Shown here: positions 17,674 to 26,280 of the stretch, piece after piece | Numbering within the stretch: the stretch's first letter is position 1 | Layout of the letters: each line of letters opens with the position of its first letter | From: Lachnospiraceae bacterium | GTDB lineage: Bacteria > Bacillota > Clostridia > Lachnospirales > Lachnospiraceae | DNA length: 64,000 bases | Direction of reading: 5' to 3' | Assembly (NCBI GenBank): GCA_024403455.1 | Contig: JAKSRR010000009.1 | Span: 40,970 to 104,969, forward strand | Made by a program: the position numbers and the translations under genes | The notes under the pieces: generated by a model | What the model saw: only the letters and a program-made list of their open reading frames with translations | The model's database searches: none | What the model was told of the DNA's origin: nothing

Positions 17674-18972
17674 TTATTCTTTGAAGGTATAGCCTACTAA
17701 CTGCCTGGTAAGAGCAATATATTCTCTTTGTAAGACTTCCGTCTCCTGATATGGTGCAAAGTTAAATCGTGAAACAAAGGCGCTCCACTCTGCATCCGTC
17801 ATACCTGGTTCACTCTTTTCGGCAATATCCTGTGCTGCTCTGCCAGCAAATACAAGACTTTCCAAAAGAGAGTTACTTGCCAAGCGGTTTCTTCCGTGTA
17901 CACCGTTACATGCAGTCTCACCAACAGCATACAGGCAGGGCATGGTGGTTGCACTCTCGTGGTTTACCTTGATACCGCCCATGAAATAATGCTGGGCAGG
18001 TACAATGGGAATGCACTCTTTGCGCACATCGTAACCTTTCTCTGCACAGTGTGCCACAATGTTCGGGAAATGCTCTGATAAGTCTTCTTCCGGCACAGGA
18101 CGTAAATCCTCCCATACATGCTTAGAGCCTTCCTTTTCCATCTGCTCACGAATAGCAATAGTGAGTCTATCTCTGGGAAGCAGTTCCTCTACGAAACGCT
18201 CTCCATCTTTGTTATATAGTTTTGCGCCTTCTCCTCGCACGGACTCACTGATGAGGAAACTTCTGTCCTCCATCTTGTCTGAGTAGAAGGTGGTGGGATG
18301 AATCTGCACATAGGTCGTATCTTTAAGTTCTACCCCATGTCTGTGGCAGATTGCCAAACCGTCTCCTGTTAAGTGACGATAATTGGTAGAGTGTCTGTAA
18401 ACACCACCGACACCGCCCGTTGCCAGTACCACGGCAGCCGCACCAACGGCTTCAATCTCGTGTTCTTCCGTCTTAATCACACCACCAACACACTTTCCAT
18501 CCTTCTCTAGAATATCAATGAGTGTGGTATGCTCCATAATGGTCACGTTAGGAAGCTTTTTTACTGCCTCATATAAATGGCTAGTAATCTCCTTTCCTGT
18601 CACATCCTTATGAAAGACAATACGAGGCTTGCTATGTGCACCTTCTCTGGTATAGCAAAGCGTTCCATCGGGATTCTTTTTGAAATCCACGCCAAGGCCA
18701 AGAAGTTCCTCCACTAAAGCTGGAGAAGATTTAATCATAATCTCCACACTGGTCTTGTCATTCTCATAATGTCCGGCATTCATGGTATCTTCAAAATAAG
18801 AATCATAATCATCCTCATCTGTAAGCATACACATACCGCCCTGCGCAAGATAAGAATCGCTGTGTTCCACAATATCCTTCGTAATCACTAGCACCTTCTT
18901 ATCACTGGGAAGGTGAAGCGCACAGTAAAGGCCGGCACATCCACTTCCTGCAATTAAAATGTCTGTCTTCAT
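17674..18972 (-). CDS. nadB: L-aspartate oxidase
   Basis: 432 residues. It oxidises L-aspartate to iminoaspartate, the first step of de novo NAD synthesis. The FAD-binding GSGCAGLYCALHL (about 9-21), SYLAQGGM (about 40), the histidine element QHYFMGGIKV (about 325) and CNGVHGRNRLASNSLLESL (about 347-365) are present. It is shorter than the E. coli enzyme, lacking much of the C-terminal helical domain, as in clostridial members. First gene of the operon; nadA, which makes quinolinate, is not in the window. GGAGATGAAT precedes the ATG. Confidence 0.93.
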   Translation of the reverse strand: MKTDILIAGSGCAGLYCALHLPSDKKVLVITKDIVEHSDSYLAQGGMCMLTDEDDYDSYFEDTMNAGHYENDKTSVEIMIKSSPALVEELLGLGVDFKKNPDGTLCYTREGAHSKPRIVFHKDVTGKEITSHLYEAVKKLPNVTIMEHTTLIDILEKDGKCVGGVIKTEEHEIEAVGAAAVVLATGGVGGVYRHSTNYRHLTGDGLAICHRHGVELKDTTYVQIHPTTFYSDKMEDRSFLISESVRGEGAKLYNKDGERFVEELLPRDRLTIAIREQMEKEGSKHVWEDLRPVPEEDLSEHFPNIVAHCAEKGYDVRKECIPIVPAQHYFMGGIKVNHESATTMPCLYAVGETACNGVHGRNRLASNSLLESLVFAGRAAQDIAEKSEPGMTDAEWSAFVSRFNFAPYQETEVLQREYIALTRQLVGYTFKE

Positions 18973-19027
18973 ACATTCATCTCCATAGCTTTGTTGTCGC
19001 TACACTTACTACCTGTAAGTCCCCGCT

Positions 19028-19056
19028 AGTATAGCACATGTTTTTACATCTGACAA
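19028..19056 (-). promoter_or_regulatory. Promoter of nadB-nadC-niaR-pdxK
   Basis: On the minus strand TTGTCA (19051-19056), a 17-base spacer and TATACT (19028-19033). The -35 is part of one copy of the 18-bp direct repeat, which makes repression by a protein bound to the repeat easy to picture. Confidence 0.65.
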
Positions 19057-19081
19057 GACAGTATTTACAACTGACAAGACA
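19043..19081 (-). repeat. Direct repeat, candidate NiaR operator
   Basis: Two 18-bp copies, TGTCTTGTCAG followed by A or T and TGTAAA on the minus strand (19043-19060 and 19064-19081), differ at one position. Their period is 21 bp, two helical turns, and the proximal copy covers the -35 of the nadB promoter. NiaR is encoded in the operon, so it is the natural candidate to bind here; I cannot confirm the motif. Confidence 0.6.
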
Positions 19082-19125
19082 ATAAATTCTTTTGTCAACA
19101 ACCACCATCTTGGCAAAATAAAAAA

Positions 19126-19152
19126 CCGCCTGGAAACTCTGTCCCCAGACGG
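19126..19152 (-). terminator. Terminator of the ABC exporter operon
   Basis: The minus strand has CCGTCTGG, an 11-base loop, CCAGGCGG and TTTTTTATTTT, just after the permease stop. Confidence 0.88.
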
Positions 19153-19171
19153 CCATCTCACCACATTTTCT

Positions 19172-20779
19172 CTATAATTGTCTAAATTTCTCTGTTCCCT
19201 TATTCTTTAGCCACCACCATAACACTACGTTTACTGACACAAGAAGTACTGCTACGATCAGAAGAAATACAAGCGTTGTTACCACACTAGAAAGCAGCAA
19301 ATATGCACCTGCCAAAAGAGCCACAAAAATCATGCTGCCAAACATGCTAACTAGCATAGGCATACTCTGTTTAATGACCGCCGCTTCACTGGTCCATTTT
19401 AAGTTAGGCCATAGTAGATTCGCAAATAATCCAAACTGTGCAACGAGCAGTGCAAACAGCTGTGGCAGCAAAATCATAAGAAGACCATAATACCAAACTG
19501 GCTTCGATACAATCATCATGCATACAGAGCAAAATAGCACTGGCAGTACCGTAAATTCCAGCTGCAAGGCTATTTTCGCCTTAAGTACATTCCACAAATC
19601 CACGGGCAGGGATTGTAAGATCCAGATCGTTTTTCCTTCTAGGGAAATAGATGCCGCAGTCATCTCGTTCATGATTGCCACCATACAGATCCCCGCTATA
19701 AGAACCAGCATCGAAGTTCCTGGCTTTGTCATTTCCAGCTGTGTTAACATACCCAATACTGCGTTTTTCTTCACTAGAAGAAAAATGCCTAATATGGGGA
19801 TAACGATGACACCCAAACCACTATTTAACATATAAACAGCGCTTCCCAGAAATCTCTTTTCTTCCTTATAGCGTAGCGTTCTTTGCTGAGATCTTCCCTT
19901 TTCCCCACGAAGTGAAAACTTCTTTCTTTTTCTTGCCTGGGACTTCGTTGCCATTTGTATAAACGTAGCCTTCATCACAAGCCAGACAATGGCAAAGAAA
20001 ATAATCACTACGCCTGTAATAATCCCCACGGCTGCCCCATCGCCGCTTCCAGCTTTTCCAACAAGATACAGCGGGTAAGCTGCACCCTTTACTTTTCCAC
20101 CGATGGCACTTGCACTCGATAAAAACTGCTGTATCACAGAATATGCTCTCATATAGAGGTAATAGTAAAGGGCAATAAATGCTAGGGAAAGGACCACCTT
20201 CACCATACTATTTCCCTTCACCTTTTGGCTTATGAGCGATACTAAAAATCCAAGCAGACAGGATAAGGAAAGGATTAGAATCGACAGGCTAAAATACATC
20301 CCTATGTTGCACAGTACCGTCGTCGCCTTTAGCATCTGGTACTTATATGCAACCTTGTAATACACCATCATGGATGGAACGTATACCACTGCCTCATAAA
20401 TCAGAATCCAGCACCATACGCTAAATAGTCTGGCTGCCAAAAGTTTCCAAGGTTTGATAGGCATCGCTAGGAGCATGTCATTGTCTTTTGCCTGATATAC
20501 CATTCCACTAATATTAAACATGGAGGCGAATAGGCCTAAGACAACCGCCGAGGTACTCATACTCATGTGATACAGCCAACCAAAGCCGATTGCCACAAGC
20601 GCTTCGCACATCAGCTCCGCCATATAATAAACGGAGGCACCAAGGGCACCTGCAATAATCAAATACAGTATTGCCAGCTCAATGATTTTGCCTCTCGTTC
20701 TGCGGGTTCCCTTTTCCTTATTCTGCGTAAGAAAAGCACCTGCTTCCATAAACTGTTTTCTAAGTAAAGGATGTGCCAT
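19172..20779 (-). CDS. ABC exporter permease
   Basis: 535 residues with about twelve hydrophobic segments, such as LAILYLIIAGALGASVYYM (about 32-50), a Met-rich loop, FALLVAQFGLFANLLWP (about 440) and LLSSVVTTLVFLLIVAVLLV near the end. A basic cytoplasmic loop (KSQARKRKKFSLRGEKGR) lies in the middle. It fits the large permeases that pair with a single ATPase of the CcmA/drug-exporter type. It starts one base after the ATPase stop, and a lipoprotein precedes both, so the three probably form one system. Substrate is unknown. Confidence 0.85.
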   Translation of the reverse strand: MAHPLLRKQFMEAGAFLTQNKEKGTRRTRGKIIELAILYLIIAGALGASVYYMAELMCEALVAIGFGWLYHMSMSTSAVVLGLFASMFNISGMVYQAKDNDMLLAMPIKPWKLLAARLFSVWCWILIYEAVVYVPSMMVYYKVAYKYQMLKATTVLCNIGMYFSLSILILSLSCLLGFLVSLISQKVKGNSMVKVVLSLAFIALYYYLYMRAYSVIQQFLSSASAIGGKVKGAAYPLYLVGKAGSGDGAAVGIITGVVIIFFAIVWLVMKATFIQMATKSQARKRKKFSLRGEKGRSQQRTLRYKEEKRFLGSAVYMLNSGLGVIVIPILGIFLLVKKNAVLGMLTQLEMTKPGTSMLVLIAGICMVAIMNEMTAASISLEGKTIWILQSLPVDLWNVLKAKIALQLEFTVLPVLFCSVCMMIVSKPVWYYGLLMILLPQLFALLVAQFGLFANLLWPNLKWTSEAAVIKQSMPMLVSMFGSMIFVALLAGAYLLLSSVVTTLVFLLIVAVLLVSVNVVLWWWLKNKGTEKFRQL

Positions 20780-20780
20780 A

Positions 20781-21488
20781 CTACTTTTCCTCCAGTTCCA
20801 AAAATACCTCTTCTAATGAGGTATCACCTTTCACGTCCTCCATGGACCCGGATTTAACTAGTTTGCCAGCCTTTATAATGGCAACCTTGTCACAAAGCTT
20901 TTCAGCCACATCAAGCACGTGCGTGGAAAAGAAAATGGAACCCCCCTGCGCACAAACTTCCCGCATCATGTCCTTCAGAATATGCGCTGCCTTAGGGTCC
21001 AGCCCTACGAAGGGTTCATCCATGAGTATCATTTTAGGAGCATGAATCCATGCTGATATAATAGCAAGCTTCTGTTTCATACCATGGGAATAGCTGGAGA
21101 TAGCCTCACCCAAATCCTTCGTAAGCTCAAAGGCATCTGCATACTTTTGAATTCGTTCCTGTCTTACAGATGCAGGAATTTCAAAAATATCTGCCACAAA
21201 CTGCAAGAACTGAATTCCTGTCATAAAATCATATAAATCCGGGTTATCTGGGATATAAGCAATATCCTTTTTGCATTCCATGGGTGAAGTCTTAATAGAC
21301 TTTCCATTTACAAAAATCTCCCCTTCATCGAACTCCAAAATACCTACAACAGACTTCAGTGTTGTGGTCTTTCCAGCTCCATTATGTCCGATGAAGCCAA
21401 AGATTTCTCCTGGAGCAATGTGTAACGACAGCTGGTCAACAGCTTTCTTATCTCCATACTGTTTTGTTAGATTCTCTATCTTCAGCAT
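20781..21488 (-). CDS. ABC transporter ATPase, exporter type
   Basis: 235 residues. Walker A GHNGAGKTT (about 34-42), Q-loop region YIPDNPDLYDFMTG (about 83-96), signature SYSHGMKQKL (about 133-142; SHGMKQ in place of LSGGQ, common in exporters of this group), Walker B MILMDEPFVGLDP (about 152-164) and the switch His in FFSTHVLD. Sequence type is that of ABC-2/drug and peptide export. Partner permease follows at once; the upstream lipoprotein ends 17 bases before the ATG. Confidence 0.95.
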   Translation of the reverse strand: MLKIENLTKQYGDKKAVDQLSLHIAPGEIFGFIGHNGAGKTTTLKSVVGILEFDEGEIFVNGKSIKTSPMECKKDIAYIPDNPDLYDFMTGIQFLQFVADIFEIPASVRQERIQKYADAFELTKDLGEAISSYSHGMKQKLAIISAWIHAPKMILMDEPFVGLDPKAAHILKDMMREVCAQGGSIFFSTHVLDVAEKLCDKVAIIKAGKLVKSGSMEDVKGDTSLEEVFLELEEK

Positions 21489-21505
21489 CGACTATGCCTC
21501 CCTCT

Positions 21506-22495
21506 CTACAGTTCTTTCCACACTACTTCTTCGCAATCTTCCTGTCCATACTGCTGATATTCTTCAATAATGCTTTCCTCTGCCATCGTGAATCCTAAAT
21601 ATTCCAGAGTTGCATAAAGCTTGTCTGCTGCTTCATCTACCCCTTCTTCATAACCCACAATAACAACTTTCGTGTCATCTCCGCTAGAACAGAAAGCAAC
21701 GCAGTACTCTGTGTCATTCAGCGCAGCAATATCATAGGGTGAATTTTCATCTAACATGATTTCATCCAGTTTTTCTGGGAACGGAGCCTGGTATCTGATG
21801 TCATCAGCAATCCATGTTCCATAAACGCTATAAACAGAACGATAGGGCACGATAAACCCTGAAGGCTCTATCATACAAACCTCATCAATATATTCCCCTG
21901 CCGAAGCAGAGCCGCCTGTCAGAAGGATGCCATTGTTAAATAATGTAGCATATGTTCTGTATCCATCGGTGTAGCAGTCCACTAAATTAAGTTCCCCATC
22001 TGCATAGGTAATCACGCCGGTCCAGTTTAACTGTAATCCAGAATTCTCCGAGGATGCATAACGCACTACACATAAGAAATTCTCATCTTCCATAGTGAGA
22101 ATAGTATAGCTAATGTTTGCATCTTCCACAAGGAATGCTTCCTCTAATGCAGTTTTCAATTCTGCAATATCATAGTTTCCTTCTGGTACATCACCATAGG
22201 TTTTGGCACTAGCTTCTGCATCCACATTCACTTTGTTCTTACCATCAAAAAAGTCATAGTAAGCATCTATGGAGGCATAGCTTATACTAACCGTTGTATT
22301 CCCTGGCTCTTCCACAGGTTCTTCTTCTACTTCAGGTTGTTCTTCTACATCCGGTGTTTCTTCTACTAAAGGGGTGTTTCCCTCTGGCGTTTCTACTACT
22401 GTTGGTTCACCACTTTCTGTCTTCTCACCACAACCGGTAAGCATGATACTTCCCACCATCGCCGCCATAAGCATTGATACTATTCTTCTTTTCAT
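21506..22495 (-). CDS. Hypothetical lipoprotein of the ABC exporter operon
   Basis: 329 residues. A signal peptide with lipobox SIMLTGC (Cys 22) marks it as an envelope lipoprotein. A Glu/Pro-rich linker of repeated EEP/VEE units (about 28-70) separates the anchor from a folded domain that starts with VSISYASIDAYYDFFDGKN. I know no family for the C-terminal part; it is acidic, with several paired Cys-free beta-like stretches. It lies 17 bases ahead of the ATPase and may be an accessory or a substrate-binding part, which is inference from position only. Confidence 0.8.
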   Translation of the reverse strand: MKRRIVSMLMAAMVGSIMLTGCGEKTESGEPTVVETPEGNTPLVEETPDVEEQPEVEEEPVEEPGNTTVSISYASIDAYYDFFDGKNKVNVDAEASAKTYGDVPEGNYDIAELKTALEEAFLVEDANISYTILTMEDENFLCVVRYASSENSGLQLNWTGVITYADGELNLVDCYTDGYRTYATLFNNGILLTGGSASAGEYIDEVCMIEPSGFIVPYRSVYSVYGTWIADDIRYQAPFPEKLDEIMLDENSPYDIAALNDTEYCVAFCSSGDDTKVVIVGYEEGVDEAADKLYATLEYLGFTMAEESIIEEYQQYGQEDCEEVVWKEL

Positions 22496-22527
22496 TTGTC
22501 TTCTCCCTCATTATTTGTCTGCCATAT

Positions 22528-23685
22528 TTAAAGGCAAACGCTTTTATATATTTCATCCATCTTACAAAGGACAATTTCTTCCGAAAAATTCTTTACCTTC
22601 TCCTGGTTGTACTTTCCAAGAGCTTCCTTATCCCCAGATAAAATCCGTTCAATGGCTTCCTTACATTCTTCCACTTTATGCGGATCAAATAACGCTCCGC
22701 CCTTTTCATCAATCAAATCTACATTTCCGCGGATTCGGCTAACAGCGCAAGGCAACCCCGCTGCCATTGCTTCCATAAGCGCCACCGATAATCCTTCCCT
22801 AAAGGAAGGAAAGGCATATACGTCAGCCGTATTTAATAGTTCCGCAATATCCGTTCTATACCCGAGAAGATGGAGATGAACATTTAGTTTCGCAGCCAAC
22901 TCTTCAAGGTATCTGTCTTTATCGCCTTTACCTGCAATGAAATAATGGATGGAAGGATTCTCTAATTCTGCAATCGCCCTTATAATAACTTCCTGATTTT
23001 TATTAGCATTGAGTTCACCAACAGAAAGAAGCATACAATCCTTCTCTGTAATTCCAAGTTCTTTTCTCTTCGCCAAGCAGTCAAGATCTTCTATCTGATA
23101 TTTATTCGTATCGATACCAATCCCTGGAATATACTCTACACAGCCCGCTTTCATGCGTTTTTTCGCGAACGCATAATCTTCCTGGTTGATTGTGAGAAGT
23201 ACATCCGTAAGCTTGGAACACTTTTTTTCTATCGGATAAAACAGAATCCAGTTCTTCTTTGGTGCACCCTTATAAAAATGAAATCCATGGGCTGTATAAA
23301 TGACTTTTGTTCCCTGTTTACGAGCATCCTTGGCAGCTAACCTGGCAACCACAGATCCAATAGGGGAATGGCAATGCAGTAGATTATACTGATTTTCATC
23401 GCACATTTTCTTAACTTGTTTCAGCGATTGCTTAATTCCACCAATATTTGTAATTTTTCTTGGAATAGGAACATGCGTGACGGTTACACCTTTTTCTGCC
23501 AAGCGATGAATCATATTCTGGATTCGTTCATCCGAAATGGTACTACCCTCTTTGCAGTTGCAAGCTACATCTACCTGATAACCACTGTCAAGCAGGAACT
23601 GAATGTTCTGCATATTAAACTGTTCTATCATAGAAGCCACCGATGCAAGAATAAGCGCCTTCGGTTTCTTTTTACTCATCAGCAT
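22528..23685 (-). CDS. Glycosyltransferase, GT4 family
   Basis: 385 residues, GT-B fold. The N-terminal domain begins KPKALILASVASMIEQF and includes LLHCHSPIGSVVARLAA (about 100); the C-terminal donor domain has SVGELNANKNQEVIIRA (about 225) and the E-x7-E motif FPSFREGLSVALMEAMAAG (about 298-316). These enzymes add a sugar from a nucleotide sugar with retention. Its start overlaps the epimerase end by 14 bases; AAGGAG lies 6 bases before this ATG. Last gene of the three-gene glycan cluster. Confidence 0.92.
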   Translation of the reverse strand: MLMSKKKPKALILASVASMIEQFNMQNIQFLLDSGYQVDVACNCKEGSTISDERIQNMIHRLAEKGVTVTHVPIPRKITNIGGIKQSLKQVKKMCDENQYNLLHCHSPIGSVVARLAAKDARKQGTKVIYTAHGFHFYKGAPKKNWILFYPIEKKCSKLTDVLLTINQEDYAFAKKRMKAGCVEYIPGIGIDTNKYQIEDLDCLAKRKELGITEKDCMLLSVGELNANKNQEVIIRAIAELENPSIHYFIAGKGDKDRYLEELAAKLNVHLHLLGYRTDIAELLNTADVYAFPSFREGLSVALMEAMAAGLPCAVSRIRGNVDLIDEKGGALFDPHKVEECKEAIERILSGDKEALGKYNQEKVKNFSEEIVLCKMDEIYKSVCL

Positions 23686-24694
23686 GCAGTTCTCCTTCAG
23701 TTCTCTTGATGGATTCCGTTAATGATACAATCTGGTAATTTATATTAGGGTAAACTGAAATCTTGTGATCATAAGCGTAATTTCCAAATGCCTTATTCAC
23801 AAGTCTGCCTATCTTTCCTGGCATCTTACCGCCAAGTTTTACACCGAGTTTCAGTATTCCGCCTTTGATTCTGATTTTCTTTCCTCGTACTTCTGCGATT
23901 TCCTTAACCATCTGGCTAGTCTTCGTCCACTGGGCATTCTGCGGAATCAAAACAACGGCATTCTCCTGCATTTTATCTACAAGCATAATCTTGCAAAGAA
24001 ATTCACACAGATTATCTATATGTAACATAGATCTTTGATTTTCAACATTTGGGAAGAGTGGAAGTTTCCTTGCAAACTTTGCTAAAGTCGGATAATTTCC
24101 TTTAGAACCTTTTCCATAAATCATCGGGGGTCTTAATACTATTACTTGAAAGGATTCCTCTGCCAGTTCTCTTACTGCCACGTCCGCCTGCAGTTTGGAG
24201 TCACCATAAAAATTGGCTGCTTTAGGAACCGTGTTCTCATCTATAATCTTCTCCTTGCCATAAGGCGCAGAATCACCATACACAATCATAGACGACATAA
24301 ATATAAATTCTTTTACACCTTCCGCCTTTGCTTTCTTGCATGCTTCGACGGCCAAATCTGTATTAACTGCATAATATTTTTCTTTTACATCATCATCAAC
24401 TTTTCCTACATCAGCATGGGCAATTCCTGCCACATGAAAAACAATATCGTAGTTAGAAAAATCCTTTTCTCTCCACGCTCCATCTTTCATATCCATGGTG
24501 TCTATCTTTAGAGACCCATAATGCACAGCGGCATATTCCCGAAAAGATTCTCCAATATACGAACCTGCACCCGTAATTAAAACACGTTTTTCTAATGCTT
24601 TATTTACTTCAACACTATGTCCAAATCCAATATGTCCTATAAGCTCGGCATCGGATTTATCCATAGCATAATTTCTACCTACGACACTCTTCAT
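23672..24694 (-). CDS. NAD-dependent sugar epimerase/dehydratase
   Basis: 340 residues, extended SDR fold. The NAD-binding ITGAGSYIGESF is near residue 41, and the catalytic pair appears as SSMIVYGDSAPYG (Ser, about 140) and NFYGDSKLQAD (YxxxK, about 170). RPPMIYGKGSKGNYP and the C-terminal half resemble polysaccharide-cluster UDP-HexNAc or UDP-glucose 4-epimerases. An N-terminal extension of about 35 residues precedes the Rossmann fold. It starts right after the stop of the sugar transferase (TAGATG). Exact substrate is not predictable from sequence. Confidence 0.85.
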   Translation of the reverse strand: MKSVVGRNYAMDKSDAELIGHIGFGHSVEVNKALEKRVLITGAGSYIGESFREYAAVHYGSLKIDTMDMKDGAWREKDFSNYDIVFHVAGIAHADVGKVDDDVKEKYYAVNTDLAVEACKKAKAEGVKEFIFMSSMIVYGDSAPYGKEKIIDENTVPKAANFYGDSKLQADVAVRELAEESFQVIVLRPPMIYGKGSKGNYPTLAKFARKLPLFPNVENQRSMLHIDNLCEFLCKIMLVDKMQENAVVLIPQNAQWTKTSQMVKEIAEVRGKKIRIKGGILKLGVKLGGKMPGKIGRLVNKAFGNYAYDHKISVYPNINYQIVSLTESIKRTEGELHADE

Positions 24695-25330
24695 CTATTT
24701 CTGCTCTTTATGTTTTTTCATTTCTCCGGTGCCACCTTCAACAACACCATCACTTCTAAGCACACTGATAAATGTTCCGAAGAAACACTTACAGTCCATG
24801 GCAAAACCTATGTTTTTGACATAGTCCCCATCGAGTTTCGCCTTCACTGGTATTTCCAGTTCATCTCTTCCATTAATCTGCGCCCATCCAGTGATTCCAG
24901 GTTTCACATCATTAGCACCATACTTGTCTCTCTCGGCAATCAGATCATCCTGATTCCAAAGCGCTGGTCTTGGCCCTACTAAAGATAGATGCCCGGTAAA
25001 TAGGCACTGGTAAACCTGGGGTAATTCATCAATGCTTAGTTTTCTAAATACTTTGCCCGTTTTGGTAATAAACGCTTCCGGATTGCTTAACATATGTGTG
25101 GGCATATCCTTCGGTGTATCTGTCCTCATGGTTCTAAATTTCCATATTTCAAATAACTTTTTATTCTTACCTACTCTTTTTTGTTTAAACAAAACCGGTC
25201 CCGGAGAATCAATCTTGATAGCAATCGCAAATATCAACATAAAGGGTGCAAGAATGATGCACACCGGCAGACAAATCAAAATATCCAAAAATCTTTTTAC
25301 AGGCAAATACGCCTTTTGGCTTTTCGTCAT
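24695..25330 (-). CDS. Undecaprenyl-phosphate sugar phosphotransferase
   Basis: 211 residues from the ATG at 25330, preceded by AAGGAAGGAAT. One N-terminal hydrophobic hairpin (DILICLPVCIILAPFMLIFA) is followed by the monotopic PGT domain: SPGPVLFKQKRVGKNKKLFE (about 43-62), WKFRTMRTD, the catalytic Asp-Glu in LSIDELPQVYQ (about 106), LVGPRPA and KPGITGWAQINGRDEL (about 149). Such enzymes load the first sugar phosphate onto undecaprenyl phosphate for capsule or glycan synthesis. With the following epimerase and GT4 gene it makes a small glycan cluster; no flippase or polymerase is in the window. Confidence 0.93.
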   Translation of the reverse strand: MTKSQKAYLPVKRFLDILICLPVCIILAPFMLIFAIAIKIDSPGPVLFKQKRVGKNKKLFEIWKFRTMRTDTPKDMPTHMLSNPEAFITKTGKVFRKLSIDELPQVYQCLFTGHLSLVGPRPALWNQDDLIAERDKYGANDVKPGITGWAQINGRDELEIPVKAKLDGDYVKNIGFAMDCKCFFGTFISVLRSDGVVEGGTGEMKKHKEQK

Positions 25331-25344
25331 ATTCCTTCCTTCAC

Positions 25345-25401
25345 GGGGACGTTCCATTTGGGCAGTGGTGTGTCCCTCTGAATAGCGGAGTGTCCCTTTG
25401 G
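25345..25401 (+). repeat. 57-bp repeat element, left copy
   Basis: Begins GGGGACGTTCCATTTGGGCA and ends GTGTCCCTTTGG. It is the inverted partner of 26222-26278, with 47 of 57 bases identical. It is made of three degenerate 20-bp units. It fills most of the gap between rsmG and the sugar transferase and also overlaps the unsupported upstream start of the latter. Confidence 0.85.
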
Positions 25402-25440
25402 TTCATTCGTCAATGATTTCAATTGTCCTTCAAAACGTTT

Positions 25441-26172
25441 CTACAATGGCTTATCCTTAGGTGTCCCAGCTTTTCTAGGATACTTCTTCGGTGTCTCCTT
25501 CACTTTGGAAACTACTAACAGACTTCTTCCATAATCAGACGCCGGCAGCGTAAAGTCGACAATCGTCTTCTTCTTTCCACCAAGCACATTGAATGCATTG
25601 CCAGCAGTGGCCATTTCATTCAATAAATCCTCTGATTTGTATGCTATGAAATATCCCCCCACCTTTACATAAGGAAGCGTATATTCCAATAACACCGATA
25701 AATTTGCCACGGCTCTGGATACAACAAAATCAAACTTCTCTCTGAATTTATCTGGAGTGGCATACTCTTCGGCACGGCCATGGTAAGCTTCTATTCCAGT
25801 CAGGCCAAGTTCCTGGATTACTTCTTTTAGGAAATTAATTCTTTTGTTAAGCGAATCAATCATCGTCACCTGTAAATTAGGAAATACAATCTTTAGAGGA
25901 ATAGCAGGGAATCCCGCCCCAGTTCCAACATCTAAAAGGCTGGCCTCTTTCCCATCCACTAGCGCCTCACGAATCTCTTGAACCTCCACTGCCTTAATTA
26001 ACGAAACAGAATCCGCAAAATGTTTTACCAAAACATCCTCATACTCTGTAATGGAGGTCAAGTTCATTTTTTCATTCCAGGAAACCAATAATTCGTAGTA
26101 TTTCTGGAACTGCTCCACCTGCGCATCTGATAAGGTAATATCTAATTGTTTAAATAATTCACGAATTTCCAA
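25441..26172 (-). CDS. rsmG: 16S rRNA (guanine-527 N7)-methyltransferase
   Basis: 243 residues. RsmG methylates G527 of 16S rRNA with SAM. The N-terminal YYELLVSWNEKMNLTSI (about 25-41), the SAM-binding LLDVGTGAGFPAIPLKI (about 78-94), MIDSLNKRINFL and FVVSRAVANLSVLLEY (about 150-165) are characteristic. It lies after mnmG in the common gidA-gidB order, with the two 57-bp elements in the gaps on both sides. Confidence 0.97.
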   Translation of the reverse strand: MEIRELFKQLDITLSDAQVEQFQKYYELLVSWNEKMNLTSITEYEDVLVKHFADSVSLIKAVEVQEIREALVDGKEASLLDVGTGAGFPAIPLKIVFPNLQVTMIDSLNKRINFLKEVIQELGLTGIEAYHGRAEEYATPDKFREKFDFVVSRAVANLSVLLEYTLPYVKVGGYFIAYKSEDLLNEMATAGNAFNVLGGKKKTIVDFTLPASDYGRSLLVVSKVKETPKKYPRKAGTPKDKPL

Positions 26173-26221
26173 TATTATTCTCCGTACTTATAATTAGTTG
26201 GTTCAATCTCTTGTCAACCGC

Positions 26222-26278
26222 CCAAAGGGACACTCCTCTACCCAAAGTGACACTCCTCTGCTCAAAAGGACCGTCCCC
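26222..26278 (-). repeat. 57-bp repeat element, right copy
   Basis: On the minus strand three 20-bp units follow each other: GGGGACGGTCCTTTTGAGCA, GAGGAGTGTCACTTTGGGTA and GAGGAGTGTCCCTTTGG. It is the inverted counterpart of 25345-25401 and lies just after the mnmG stop, between mnmG and rsmG. Confidence 0.85.
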
Positions 26279-26280
26279 AA

